A DNA stretch of 63,040 nt from Sporosarcina aquimarina (GCF_019748715.1 NZ_JACLBZ010000022.1:1-63040), one strand, 5' to 3'. Positions 1 to 9,275 are shown, counted from the stretch's first letter. Made by a program: numbers and translations. Notes: a model not told the origin generated them from the letters alone.

Positions 1-60
1 GGTAAGAAAGCGTCCCTGCCCGCAGCGGAAATTCCATAGGCAGCTCCAAGTCTACAATAC
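1..60 (+). repeat. Fragment of the GC-rich dispersed Bacillales repeat
   Basis: The first bases contain a stretch reading AAGCGTCCCTGC followed by GCGGAAAT. It resembles the right-hand end of the GC-rich intergenic repeat seen better preserved at 4939-5070. It is cut by the window edge, so only the end is visible. No gene is seen in 1-192. Confidence 0.35.
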
Positions 61-71
61 CTTTGCAGTAG

Positions 72-130
72 AAAAAACCGAACTATTTTACAAAACTTTG
101 ATTGAATGTTTTGTATTCGTTCGGTTTTTT
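72..130. terminator. Bidirectional intrinsic terminator downstream of coaD
   Basis: AAAAAACCGAAC (72-83) pairs perfectly with GTTCGGTTTTTT (119-130). An inner stem TACAAAAC/GTTTTGTA (89-96 with 108-115) stacks inside it. The A and T tracts make it usable on both strands. On the minus strand it would end the rsmD-coaD transcript. Confidence 0.8.
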
Positions 131-192
131 TATCGTTATGAAACCTTCTGTCCTAGCCTCATTCTGTAGTATATCTAATTTTCAACTATCTA

Positions 193-1230
<1,038 letters not shown>

Positions 1231-1234
<4 letters not shown>

Positions 1235-2673
1235 TCTTTTTCCATCTCCTTTATTAGCTGTTCAATCTGTTCAATGGCGATTGACTCATCGGACTTCTCA
1301 ATTAACACTAAAAATATCCGTCTTAACCAAACTTCATCGAAATATAACTTTCCGTTGATATACTTGTACGGTTCTTCTTGGTAGTCGTATTTCCGGTCAT
1401 TCATGACGTAAAAAGGTTCGATCCTGGAAAAGCGGTAATTACGTTTTGGACTTTCAATATAGATGGATTGATCATTTGAAGTGATTTGATAACCCATCCG
1501 TGTTAATAATTCGTCTGCCGGATAAAAGCTTTTCTCATCTTGAACAACCGCTTTTAGATCTTTTATTTCTTCTCCATCCAACAACACATTTCGCGAGTCC
1601 AACAACAAAAATGGATAACTATATTGCTGTTCATGCATCGTTTTTTGGAAATACTGCGAATCAAAGTTCATTACATTCTGCAATTCCTCGTCTAACTGCG
1701 CAGCCGACAATTCTTGTCCAATTCGCCCACGTACTTTTTGACGGAACGCGCTGTATTTCTTTTCGTCCAATGATTCCTTCAGACGATTAAAAGCACCTTG
1801 TTCAGCTTTCGTCCCAATTGCCTGATCGCCAAGAATGGATGCCAGCATACTATTCATCGATGGCTCATTCGCCGGTATCATAAAACGCGACTGGACACTC
1901 ATTCGAGCTACTTGCTTTACTACCTGGTCCATATTCATCGGTTTCTCTACTACAAAGCGCTGCGCATATAGAGTTTTATTGAGAGGCGACAATACCACGC
2001 TCACGTGATCACCGCCGATCTCCTCCAATATGCTCTCCATCTCTTTGATTTGCTTCTCTTTGATTCCTTCGCCGTATACAGACAACTTATTACCGGAATA
2101 CGCAATCGGTACATCTTGCGGTTGCCAATACAACTCATTAACAAAGCCGACTCCACGATATAATCGATAGGAAATCCGCTCTTTATCCGCTTTGCCGACT
2201 CGTTCCAGACCATTCACCCACATGCCACCGATATTTTGTTCATCCGTCATATGAAAGACCGTTGTCAATGGTTTGGCATCTTGAAGCAACACAAAAGGTC
2301 GTTTGAATAACTTCCGATCTTTTAACGACTCTTTTTTCGGTATTTTATACGCAATGGACTGCTGATCTCCTTCTCCTTCATCGAAAGCGATACCCGCTTC
2401 ATTCAATCGAGAGCAGGAAACAGATCCCTCAGTCAAACATTCTTGCTCTACACTCCCCTCAGGCCAAATTATTTCATATCGGCCTGTTGCTAAGTCATAA
2501 AAGTGATGACGGATGTATAATCCATCTGCCCGATTAATGACTTCTATTTCTTGGCGGTACGTATCCGGATGATCTTTCGCCCCATTTGCTGCAGCCGACT
2601 GACTATAATGCAAATAAAGAAGACCTGCATTTACTCCTAGTAAAAGAAGCAAAATTCTCAAGATGATTTTCAA
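1231..2673 (-). CDS. Exported or membrane-anchored protein of unknown function
   Basis: I do not recognise this 480-residue protein. It begins with a hydrophobic segment (KIILRILLLLLGVNAG) followed by a polar extracytoplasmic region, so it is probably a single-pass protein outside the membrane. Residues near 390-450 (FYPADELLTRMGY, a YIE strand, then KLYFDEVWLRRIF) resemble the copper-amine-oxidase N-terminal-like fold of many secreted Bacillales proteins. A TTG at 2673 is preferred: GAGGTG lies seven bases upstream, and the hydrophobic segment starts right after. ATG codons at 2688 and 2718 have no ribosome site. Its stop overlaps the rsmD start (ATGA), implying one operon with rsmD and coaD. 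No function is proposed. Confidence 0.75.
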
Positions 2674-2777
2674 AGTACAACACCTCATCACATGGTATGA
2701 TGGATAAGATCCATTCACAAGACTATAACTACAACGGCAGTTGCATGAACCAATTGCATGAAAGGAAGAATTTTAAA

Positions 2778-3173
2778 ATGATTCAACAACGTTTTATCGA
2801 ATTGGGAGAAGGCTATAGTGACATTTACGAATTACTTGAGTTAATGTCTACGAATTCCCACAGGATCTATAAATCCTATATTTTTTCATCCGGAGACGGT
2901 CCGGCTGAACGTCTTTCATTTGCCGTATCATTTTCACCGGCACGTGCCGACAGCCATTATATGCCGATTTATATTTGCCGTGAAGGCATCACATATTCCG
3001 CAGATAAACCATCCAAACGGTATAATTTGTTTGTTGAGCATGCAGAAGCGATGAATGCATCACCTATTAGAGTAGAAGTTAAGCATTCATCTCAATTTGC
3101 TGAAAAAGATTTGTTTTACCAGTACATTATCGGCATTTTACGTTTGAATCATTTGTTGCCGCCACTTCAGTGA
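2778..3173 (+). CDS. YlbA-like (DUF7147-type) cytosolic protein
   Basis: This 131-residue protein opens with MIQQRFIELGEGYSDIYELLEL, a pattern I associate with the small family containing B. subtilis YlbA, sometimes mislabelled methylthioribose kinase. It has no signal peptide, membrane span or nucleotide-binding motif. The ATG at 2778 is chosen because AAAGGAAGAA lies directly upstream at 2761-2770; the in-frame ATGs further upstream would add residues unlike the family. It is divergent from the exported-protein gene and convergent with ylbG five bases away, inside the ylb gene block. The family link is from memory and the biochemical role is unknown. Confidence 0.7.
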   Translation: MIQQRFIELGEGYSDIYELLELMSTNSHRIYKSYIFSSGDGPAERLSFAVSFSPARADSHYMPIYICREGITYSADKPSKRYNLFVEHAEAMNASPIRVEVKHSSQFAEKDLFYQYIIGILRLNHLLPPLQ

Positions 3174-3178
3174 AAACA

Positions 3179-3451
3179 TTATAGGCCAGTTTTATAATCA
3201 TATTCTTTGGCTTTATCAGGTTTGGCATTTTCATATACGGTGCTTACGAACGGCCGCTGGGAAGGCAAAACCTTTTTCACAGCGGGCAAACGTTCCAATT
3301 TGCCCATCGTAGCTTCCACGTCGTCTTGATCACAGTATAGGACGACGTATTTCATTTTTTTAGAAATATAGTGAACATGCCCAAATTTACGCAATGATTT
3401 TGCTTGTTTTAAATGATGGAGATAGACAATTATTCCTTGCCGATCAATCAT
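3179..3451 (-). CDS. ylbG: YlbG family protein (DUF2129)
   Basis: The 90-residue product ([23 protein letters not shown] near the start, [10 protein letters not shown] in the middle) matches the small cytosolic YlbG family of Bacillales and has the family's usual length. The ATG at 3451 is supported by GGGGGAG about six bases upstream; the longer reading to 3487 includes a stretch unlike YlbG. In B. subtilis ylbG directly follows ylbF, but here the two are separated by about 1.75 kb holding a GDPD-like gene and two repeats. The molecular function is not known. Confidence 0.88.
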   Translation of the reverse strand: MIDRQGIIVYLHHLKQAKSLRKFGHVHYISKKMKYVVLYCDQDDVEATMGKLERLPAVKKVLPSQRPFVSTVYENAKPDKAKEYDYKTGL

Positions 3452-3697
3452 AATTCTCCCCCTCTTTCTTACTCCATACAATACCATAGGTGAGAAAAGT
3501 CCTGCAACCTTGCATGATTAATGTTTATATTATGTTGCATACCATGAGAGCGGACATCTTCATCGGCTAAATATCCATCAATCAATGATTGCGCACATTC
3601 CAATGAATGAGTTACACTAGGTAAGGTATATATTCAGTAAAAGCTGGGTGAGAAAAAAATACAGTGGAGAATGACTGACTACTGAGGAGGTTTTTGA

Positions 3698-4576
3698 GTG
3701 GGGAGGAAAACAAAAGTTGCTTTAACTGTAGGAGCCGCGAGTGTTGCTGCTTGGGCGGCTTCAAAAGTTGTTGTGAAACAAGAGCCGCGGGCAGAGAAGA
3801 AAGCGCTTCAATTTTCTGAAATAGCAGTATTAGCAAATGTCGATATTGCCGAAGACCCTTCCGTCCATTTGCTCACAGCATACACAAATGCAGCCGATTT
3901 GGGCGTACACGGATTTGCAGTGAATATCCGGCTTACAAAAGATGAAGAAATTATTTTAGCACCGAGCCATGATCTACAGCTTACCGGTGTTATTGCAGAC
4001 TATACGTTAGCAGAATTACAGAATGAGAAACTTCCTGTTATTGATGATTCCGAATCGCTTGCAGATCAAGAGGCCTCATCCATTGTATCTCTGCGCGAAC
4101 TGCTGGAAACGTTCCCGCAGCTTTTGCATGTCATTTCAATGAGTGATTCGCCTGATACATATGAAGGCAGCTTAATCCCTTCGAAGTTGTGGCGATTGCT
4201 GAAAGAGATGGATGCTGCGGATCGGGTCGTAGTGACAAGTTCATATGATGAACAAATCGATCGCTTTAATTTATATGCACAAAACTCTGTTGCGTTGGGT
4301 GCCGGCAACGAGGAAATTAAAAAAGCTTACGTGGCGTATTCGAGTAAATTTGGTCATTTATACAAACCAAACGCGGACTTATTTTGCCTGCCGGAGAAAA
4401 TCGGAGTATTCCCTCTTGCATCGGATGGGTTCGTGCAATTTTTGCAGCAATTGAATATCACAGTGCTATATGAGTTAACCGACACAGTTGATATTCAAAA
4501 ACTATCTAAACTGGAAATCGCCGGATTTATCACAACAGAACCTAAACAGGTCTTGAGCTATTTCAATGAAAACTAA
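3698..4576 (+). CDS. Glycerophosphodiester phosphodiesterase-like protein, probably catalytically inactive
   Basis: Residues 60-105 of this 292-residue protein (LGVHGFAVNIRLTKDEE, then SHDLQLTG and DYTLAEL) align with the TIM-barrel GDPD pattern. That pattern normally reads GADGIExDVxxTKDG, then HD and YTxxEL. Only the second histidine of the HD pair is kept. The N-terminal HRG motif is replaced by LANVD, and the acidic metal ligands E and D become A and N. The start is GTG 3698 with GAGGAGG seven bases upstream. Residues 7-21 (ALTVGAASVAAWAAS) look like an N-terminal membrane anchor. It sits alone on the plus strand between ylbG and ricF. A structural or binding role is inferred from the lost active site. 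Confidence 0.7.
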   Translation: MGRKTKVALTVGAASVAAWAASKVVVKQEPRAEKKALQFSEIAVLANVDIAEDPSVHLLTAYTNAADLGVHGFAVNIRLTKDEEIILAPSHDLQLTGVIADYTLAELQNEKLPVIDDSESLADQEASSIVSLRELLETFPQLLHVISMSDSPDTYEGSLIPSKLWRLLKEMDAADRVVVTSSYDEQIDRFNLYAQNSVALGAGNEEIKKAYVAYSSKFGHLYKPNADLFCLPEKIGVFPLASDGFVQFLQQLNITVLYELTDTVDIQKLSKLEIAGFITTEPKQVLSYFNEN

Positions 4577-4593
4577 AACCGTTGCATGGTTTT
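4573..4593 (+). terminator. Short hairpin after the GDPD-like gene
   Basis: AAAACC and GGTTTTT flank a seven-base loop immediately at the stop codon of the GDPD-like gene, giving a short hairpin with a T tract on the plus strand. It is weak for a terminator but correctly placed. Confidence 0.45.
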
Positions 4594-4643
4594 TGCAAGG
4601 GTTAAGCTTTTTAACAAAAGATTTGGCAAGTGGGTACGGCACC

Positions 4644-4768
4644 GTTGATCTACGTTCCAGGCGGACGCTTTCCGGGGGCGTGGCTTGAGCCTCCTCGTTC
4701 GCTTCGCTTCCTGCGGGGTCTCAAGGCGCACGCTGATCCCCCAGGAGTCGCCTTCCACTACGATCAAC
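4644..4768 (-). repeat. GC-rich dispersed Bacillales intergenic repeat, copy 1
   Basis: This 125-base GC-rich element starts GTTGATC and ends GATCAAC, so its termini are inverted repeats. Inside are CGCTTTCCGGGGGCG, GAGCCTCCTCG and CCTGCGGGG blocks that recur in reverse at 4939-5070. It is the type of non-coding element found in many copies in Bacillales and Planococcaceae chromosomes. Reading frames across it are low-complexity shadows. It lies between a GDPD-like gene and ricF, where ylbG would normally be. Confidence 0.75.
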
Positions 4769-4938
4769 TAGCGTATCTTTCTAACGTTAATGAGTTGACC
4801 GTCTATTCTAAGAATGTTGTAAATACAAGAAGTAACGTCCAAGTGAAAGCACTGGTATTTTTCTTTTCTGTTTAGGTAGGCTCTAACTCGCACTTCACAC
4901 TATCTACAGAGAGTTCACTATGTGTCACAATTCACTTT

Positions 4939-5070
4939 TAGAGATTGGTGCAGAGATGGGCGACTCCTGCGGGATTAGCGTGACAGGTGAGACCCTGGAC
5001 TGAGCGAAGCGAGGAAAGCGGCTCACCGCACGCCCCGCGGAAAGCGTCCCATCTGGAGCGCAAATCTCCG
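4939..5070 (+). repeat. GC-rich dispersed Bacillales intergenic repeat, copy 2
   Basis: This is the opposite orientation of the element at 4644-4768. It reads GGGCGACTCCTGCGGG, GTGAGACCCTGG, AGCGAAGCGAGG, GCACGCCCCGCGGAAAGCG and ends with a GGAGCG block. AGAGATT near the start and AATCTC near the end form short terminal inverted repeats. Together the two copies form an inverted pair about 170 bases apart. No gene is seen between 4577 and 5204 apart from these elements and the hairpins flanking them. Confidence 0.75.
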
Positions 5071-5150
5071 GAACGCAAGCCTACTTCCTCTTGCTTTATT
5101 TTTCTCCGGCATTAATTCGACTTTATTACTCTAATGTTCGCCAACAAACT

Positions 5151-5177
5151 AAACCCTGCATTTTAAATGCAGGGTTT
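5151..5177. terminator. Hairpin downstream of ricF
   Basis: AAACCCTGCATT and AATGCAGGGTTT form a perfect palindromic stem with almost no loop. It lies 27 bases past the ricF stop on the minus strand and probably marks the end of that transcript. The T tract is short on both strands. Confidence 0.6.
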
Positions 5178-5204
5178 TCTCGTAGAAAGAAATTGTAGAA
5201 GTAT

Positions 5205-5648
5205 TTACGCTGAGCAGGAGCAGCTGCCGCCTGAGCTGCATCCCCCGCCACAGGAGCTGTTTGTGAATGCTCCGTCTCCAGCAGGAACTTTCACAGCTTC
5301 TGACACGGAGTTTCCGATCAGAATACCGACTTCATCCAAAAGCGATTGGACATCGTTTTCTGCCAAACGTAGAGCCGCCACTTCTTCGCGCAAATCCAAG
5401 GCTCTTTTTTGAAGACGTATTTCCTTCATGATCACTTTATAATCAGGATGATATCGTCCAAAACGTTGAACCTCTTCATATTGTTCTTTCATTTTATTAA
5501 AATCAATGATCTTTTTCCGCAGATCAGAATTTGAATACACACGGGCGTACGCGTCTTGATAGGTTTTCACAACCTCAGAACGCAGCAGCATATCGGAAAG
5601 TTCTTCCGCCATATCGATGACACGCATCCATTCATCCGTCATCATCAT
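5205..5648 (-). CDS. ricF: RicF (YlbF), regulator of biofilm, competence and sporulation
   Basis: RicF works with RicA (YmcA) and RicT (YaaT) in a complex that promotes Spo0A phosphorylation and directs RNase Y cleavage. The 147-residue product has the conserved helical core (FNKMKEQYEEVQRFGRYHPDY) and ends in a cysteine-rich tail (SCGGGCSSGGSCSCSA) like the B. subtilis protein, where such cysteines help hold a [4Fe-4S] cluster. The ATG at 5648 follows AGGAGG by about eleven bases. The GTG at 5660 is too close to that site. ylbG does not follow it directly, which is unusual. The function is taken from the B. subtilis orthologue. Confidence 0.92.
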   Translation of the reverse strand: MMMTDEWMRVIDMAEELSDMLLRSEVVKTYQDAYARVYSNSDLRKKIIDFNKMKEQYEEVQRFGRYHPDYKVIMKEIRLQKRALDLREEVAALRLAENDVQSLLDEVGILIGNSVSEAVKVPAGDGAFTNSSCGGGCSSGGSCSCSA

Positions 5649-5716
5649 AAATTGCCGCACCTCCTATCTCCACCATCATACCAAAAAAGAACCCGTTCGC
5701 CTATTCATTAAGAATT

Positions 5717-7147
5717 TCAATCCAAACGGTTTTTATCGAAAAAAGCATGCTTTACTTCTTCCATATCGCAAAAATGATAAACGTTATCGCCAATCTGCTG
5801 TGTCTGTTCATGACCTTTCCCAGCAATCAATACGACATCTCCAGCTTGAGCTATTCGTATCGCATACTGAATCGCATATTTTCGATTGAGCAGGACATCT
5901 ATCGGCGTAGGAAAGCCTGTAGTACCTGCCAAGATGTCTAAGATGATCTGCGAAGGTTCCTCAGACCTCGGATTATCTGAAGTAAGTATGACATGCGTGC
6001 TGTACTGTGCGGCTATCGCCCCCATTTGAGGTCTCTTTTCATGATCCCGATCTCCGCCACAACCAAACACCGTGATTACCCTCTGGCTTGCATGCGCACA
6101 CAAAGCCTCTAGTACGACTTGCAAAGCATCCGGTGTGTGCGCATAATCTACATAGATTTCTACCCCGTCTTGGCTATATCTCTCAAGTCGCCCTTTTGGC
6201 AAGCACAACGCAGACAATTTGGAATGGATTTCATTATATGAATACCCTAATGCCAATAATGCACAAATAGCTGCTCTTGCGTTCATTTCATTATGCTTTC
6301 CCAACACAGAAAAAGAAGACTCCTTAAGTTTGTCGGCAGGATAAGGCTTACCATTCAAATGCGCAGCACTGAAATACATCGGCTTGCTCGCTGAGTCCTT
6401 GCTCATCTCATAACAAATTGGGTCGTCTTCATTGGCAATCAGCTTTTCAGCTAACAGAATCAAACGCTTTTTCGCCTCTATATATTGCTGTTTTCCTCCG
6501 TGTTCAGCATAATGGTCAACCCCTATATTCAAGAGGATGCCAATTGAAATAGGACAATGCGCCAATCGATTAGAAGATAGGCCTAAAGAAGAAGCTTCAA
6601 GTACAACATGAGTGATTTGTCGATCTACACATTGTCTTAGAATAGGATGCAAACGTTCTGCCGGCATTGTAGTCATGGAATCTTGTATGGTCTCTGTCAG
6701 TTCTCCATTCATATAAACCCCCGTCGTACCAATTATAGCTGTCCGGCATCCTGCAGCCATTAATAATTGACCAATGAAATGACTGACAGTCGTCTTTCCA
6801 TTCGTCCCTGTAACCGCAATGATCGTCAGTTCCTCACCTGGGGTCCCAGCCAATTTCGCGCTTCCATAAGAGATAAATAAGGAGCTATCCGGAACCAGTA
6901 GAACGGTGATCTCCGAAGGAATATTTGAAAGATCCAAATTGACTCGATCCACTACGATCGTATTCGCCCCTTTGATTAATGCTTCCTCAACAAAGTCCAA
7001 TCCATCGCGTACAGTGCCTTTCCTTATTACAAACACATATCCCTCCTTAATACATTCTGAAGATTCAGTGATACCATTAATTTTTTGACGGATAGAACCT
7101 TTAAGCAACGTACATGGCCAATCCTTCATTAATTCAGATAAAAGCAC
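5717..7147 (-). CDS. MurE-type UDP-MurNAc-tripeptide synthetase with a meso-diaminopimelate signature
   Basis: MurE ligases add the third stem-peptide residue to UDP-MurNAc-L-Ala-D-Glu in the cytosol. The 476-residue product has the ATP loop GTNGKTT, the DHYAEHG...AKK segment with the lysine that is carbamylated in Mur ligases, the GRLE...YVDYAHTPD block, and SDNPRSEEP. DNPR is the motif that selects meso-diaminopimelate; lysine-type enzymes differ there. The GTG at 7147 is preferred because AAGGGG lies eight bases upstream and the product then aligns with MurE N-termini. It is outside the usual dcw cluster and divergent from an aspartokinase gene. A sigma-K-like promoter lies 70-100 bases upstream. 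A second, spore-specific MurE is inferred. Confidence 0.85.
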   Translation of the reverse strand: MLLSELMKDWPCTLLKGSIRQKINGITESSECIKEGYVFVIRKGTVRDGLDFVEEALIKGANTIVVDRVNLDLSNIPSEITVLLVPDSSLFISYGSAKLAGTPGEELTIIAVTGTNGKTTVSHFIGQLLMAAGCRTAIIGTTGVYMNGELTETIQDSMTTMPAERLHPILRQCVDRQITHVVLEASSLGLSSNRLAHCPISIGILLNIGVDHYAEHGGKQQYIEAKKRLILLAEKLIANEDDPICYEMSKDSASKPMYFSAAHLNGKPYPADKLKESSFSVLGKHNEMNARAAICALLALGYSYNEIHSKLSALCLPKGRLERYSQDGVEIYVDYAHTPDALQVVLEALCAHASQRVITVFGCGGDRDHEKRPQMGAIAAQYSTHVILTSDNPRSEEPSQIILDILAGTTGFPTPIDVLLNRKYAIQYAIRIAQAGDVVLIAGKGHEQTQQIGDNVYHFCDMEEVKHAFFDKNRLD

Positions 7148-7215
7148 GGAGTCTCGCCCCTTCCCGAACATTTTGTTCAAAGCAGAATATAATGAAACGA
7201 AACATAATTTCACTG

Positions 7216-7244
7216 TATCTTATGAGGGCTGTAAGAAGAATGTC
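7216..7244 (-). promoter_or_regulatory. Candidate sigma-K/sigma-E-type promoter for the MurE-like gene
   Basis: On the minus strand GACA (7241-7244) is followed after exactly 16 bases by CATAAGATA (7216-7224). This fits the mother-cell consensus AC-N16-CATAnnnTA. A start near 7208 would leave a leader of about 60 bases before the GTG at 7147. No good sigma-A promoter was seen in the same stretch. Short motifs like this occur by chance, so the call is tentative. Confidence 0.4.
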
Positions 7245-7264
7245 ACGAAGAAAGTTGGGATTCT

Positions 7265-7996
7265 ATGATTATCCAAAAATTCGGTGGTGTCGCTATGCAG
7301 AATCAGCAACAACGGGCGAAGTGCATTCAACATATTAAAAAAGCTTTATTAAAGTATCGTTCAGTAGTCGTAGTTGTTTCTGCAATGGGGCGCGGGGATG
7401 ATGCGTATTCAACGGATCGATTGCTGAACGTAACAGACGCTTTCGAAAAATCCAGCGAAGCAAAAGACTTAGCCGCTGCTTGCGGAGAACTCATCGCATC
7501 CGCCGTGATGTCCGCGGAATTAGTAAGTGAGGGAATAGACAACACGATCATCTATGGACAAAATACAGGCATTCGGACAAACGGTGATTTCAGTAACGCA
7601 GCAATTGAAAAAATTAATACATCCCATTTGTTGAAAACGCTGGAGACTCATTCTTGCTTAATTGTTCCGGGTTTTCAAGGGATGAATAAACAAGGGCAAT
7701 TCATGACACTCGGAAGGGGTGGAAGTGATTTAACGGCTATCGCTCTCGCAGCCGCGCTCCAAGCAAGCCATGTAGAATTTTATAAGGATGTGCCGGCCGT
7801 CATGTCTGCAGATCCGCGCACAGTAACCCATTATGAACGTTTTGATAAACTAACCTTCGACGAATTTCTCCCATTATTAGATTGCAGCCGGCCCATTATT
7901 CAGAAGAAAGCCGCCATTCATGCAAAAAAAACAGCGACGCCTCTCCATATAAGAGGCATCGCGTCTAATGAGGAAGGTACTTGGATTCTTCCTTAG
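7265..7996 (+). CDS. Aspartokinase-like amino acid kinase, catalytic domain only
   Basis: Aspartokinases phosphorylate L-aspartate, the first step towards diaminopimelate, lysine, threonine and methionine. This 243-residue protein has the N-terminal IQKFGG motif, the GRGGSDLTAIALAAAL segment and the YKDVPAVMSADPR segment of the kinase fold. It stops right after the kinase domain, so the C-terminal ACT domains that give feedback inhibition in the usual 400-450-residue enzymes are absent. The threonine-serine that normally follows KFGG is replaced by valine-alanine. It is divergent from the MurE-like gene and its end overlaps the ylbC end by four bases. Substrate is inferred; another amino acid kinase activity is possible. 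Confidence 0.8.
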   Translation: MIIQKFGGVAMQNQQQRAKCIQHIKKALLKYRSVVVVVSAMGRGDDAYSTDRLLNVTDAFEKSSEAKDLAAACGELIASAVMSAELVSEGIDNTIIYGQNTGIRTNGDFSNAAIEKINTSHLLKTLETHSCLIVPGFQGMNKQGQFMTLGRGGSDLTAIALAAALQASHVEFYKDVPAVMSADPRTVTHYERFDKLTFDEFLPLLDCSRPIIQKKAAIHAKKTATPLHIRGIASNEEGTWILP

Positions 7997-9060
7997 TCAG
8001 TTAATTCCTGTGTCTTTGCAATGGATGATTGGGTGTAGTATTTGTTATACACTCCGATACCTGTATGCGTGAAAGATGGATTGAGTAAAACTTCTCTGTG
8101 TTTCGGTGAATTCAGCCAGCCATGAACTGTTTCAATCGCATCAATATAATTAAAAGCAGTATTTTCTCCAGCTTTATTCGCTTGAATTTCCATCACTTTC
8201 AAACGCTCGGAAAAATTCTCCACTGGCTCTTCACTGTGTGAGCTGTACTTCTGGAAAATCATTTCTTGGCTATGCTCCCACGATAGCGTAGCCAATTTCG
8301 TGTCTTTCTCCAAAATGGGCAGATCATGTTTCTCTCTCAGTTGATTTGTTAGCTCAAATGTTTGCCGCTCCATCGACCGATCGACTTCTGTCTGAACAGC
8401 AGAGGAAGGCTTTGGAGCTTCAATTATTTCTCCTAAATACGTCATATCATAAGGCTGATGCTTCACTAGCGTACTTGGGCTGAGGAACCGGACCCCTTCT
8501 AACTCTTCATCCACTTGGTCGATATAAAGCTGTACATATAAGCCTTCATATGGGATCAAAATTCGGTTTTTAATATCTTCACTGTTCAATGAAAAAGTAT
8601 ATACATTCTCTTCTATCGCTACATCTATTTCTGACTCTATGGGTGTGAAACGATGGATCTCCTGTACATTTTGTCCAATCGTGAAAGGTGCAACGTCTGC
8701 AATTTCATCAGATGTATAGATCTGGTTCACTTTTCCATTTAGAACTCCCGCCAGAAAACTCGGCTCGCCCGTATATACCCACCATTCATATTGAAAGCTC
8801 GAAGGTTCGATCCGTGCGGGCTTGCCGAACTTTTCCTCCAGCTTTTCTGACTTTTGCCCGACAAGTAAAGATATTCCTTCCTCGGGTCTTGGCATATTTT
8901 GCCCTCCCATCGATTGGCCTTTTTCAGGTACAGCAATGGGAGAGCCATGCTGGACAGGTGATTCAAGCGGCTCGTTTTCACTAATCCTGTCACTCATCAC
9001 ATAAAAAATTCCCATAACGACAACTAAAATGAGAAGTATTTTCCAACCTACTCTCCACAT
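7993..9060 (-). CDS. ylbC: YlbC-like CAP/SCP-domain protein, membrane anchored
   Basis: The 355-residue protein begins with a membrane-spanning signal (WKILLILVVVMGIFYVM), has a central CAP-associated region from about 65 to 200 (YEWWVYTGEPS, GVLNGKVNQIYT), and a C-terminal SCP/CAP domain from about 230 to 345. That domain carries LSWEHSQEM, SSHSEEP, GENTAF, VHGWLNSPKHREVLLNP and HTGIGVY. It resembles B. subtilis YlbC and probably acts outside the membrane; the role of this family in Bacilli is not settled. It is convergent with the aspartokinase-like gene with a four-base overlap, so no terminator separates them. The ATG at 9060 follows GGGAGATTAC. Confidence 0.88.
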   Translation of the reverse strand: MWRVGWKILLILVVVMGIFYVMSDRISENEPLESPVQHGSPIAVPEKGQSMGGQNMPRPEEGISLLVGQKSEKLEEKFGKPARIEPSSFQYEWWVYTGEPSFLAGVLNGKVNQIYTSDEIADVAPFTIGQNVQEIHRFTPIESEIDVAIEENVYTFSLNSEDIKNRILIPYEGLYVQLYIDQVDEELEGVRFLSPSTLVKHQPYDMTYLGEIIEAPKPSSAVQTEVDRSMERQTFELTNQLREKHDLPILEKDTKLATLSWEHSQEMIFQKYSSHSEEPVENFSERLKVMEIQANKAGENTAFNYIDAIETVHGWLNSPKHREVLLNPSFTHTGIGVYNKYYTQSSIAKTQELTD

Positions 9061-9223
9061 GTAATCTCCCTTTCCTTTATTACTAGTATACTTAAACCGT
9101 TATCTCCCCTAGAACGTTTCTTTCCCTTATTGTACAGAATCCGACTGCTGTAGTCACCTATATAAGATGGTACAGAAAGCGTTGACACAATGTTGTCATT
9201 GCAAGTAAATTTAATTTGTTCTA

Positions 9224-9232
9224 TGATATAAT
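9224..9232 (+). promoter_or_regulatory. Extended -10 promoter upstream of the YugN-like gene
   Basis: TGATATAAT is a perfect extended -10 element (TGnTATAAT) 44 bases before the start codon. No well-spaced -35 was found; a TTGACA at 9183 is too distant. Confidence 0.5.
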
Positions 9233-9275
9233 GGTATAAGTATTCGTTTGGACGAACATGAAAGGGGATTTACAG

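Noticed and set aside
3469..3603. A 44-codon minus-strand frame upstream of ylbG, from TTG 3603 to TAA 3469
   Set aside because: It has no ribosome site, no recognised family, and a frame this long is expected by chance. It could be a leader peptide, but nothing supports it.
4630..4875. An 81-codon plus-strand frame across the first GC-rich repeat, and an opposing frame at 4573-4767
   Set aside because: Both follow the GC-rich repeat, lack ribosome sites and show low-complexity Arg/Pro content typical of repeat shadows.
9183..9188. TTGACA as -35 for the YugN-like gene
   Set aside because: It is nearly 40 bases from the good TATAAT, so it cannot pair with it; the extended -10 alone was kept.
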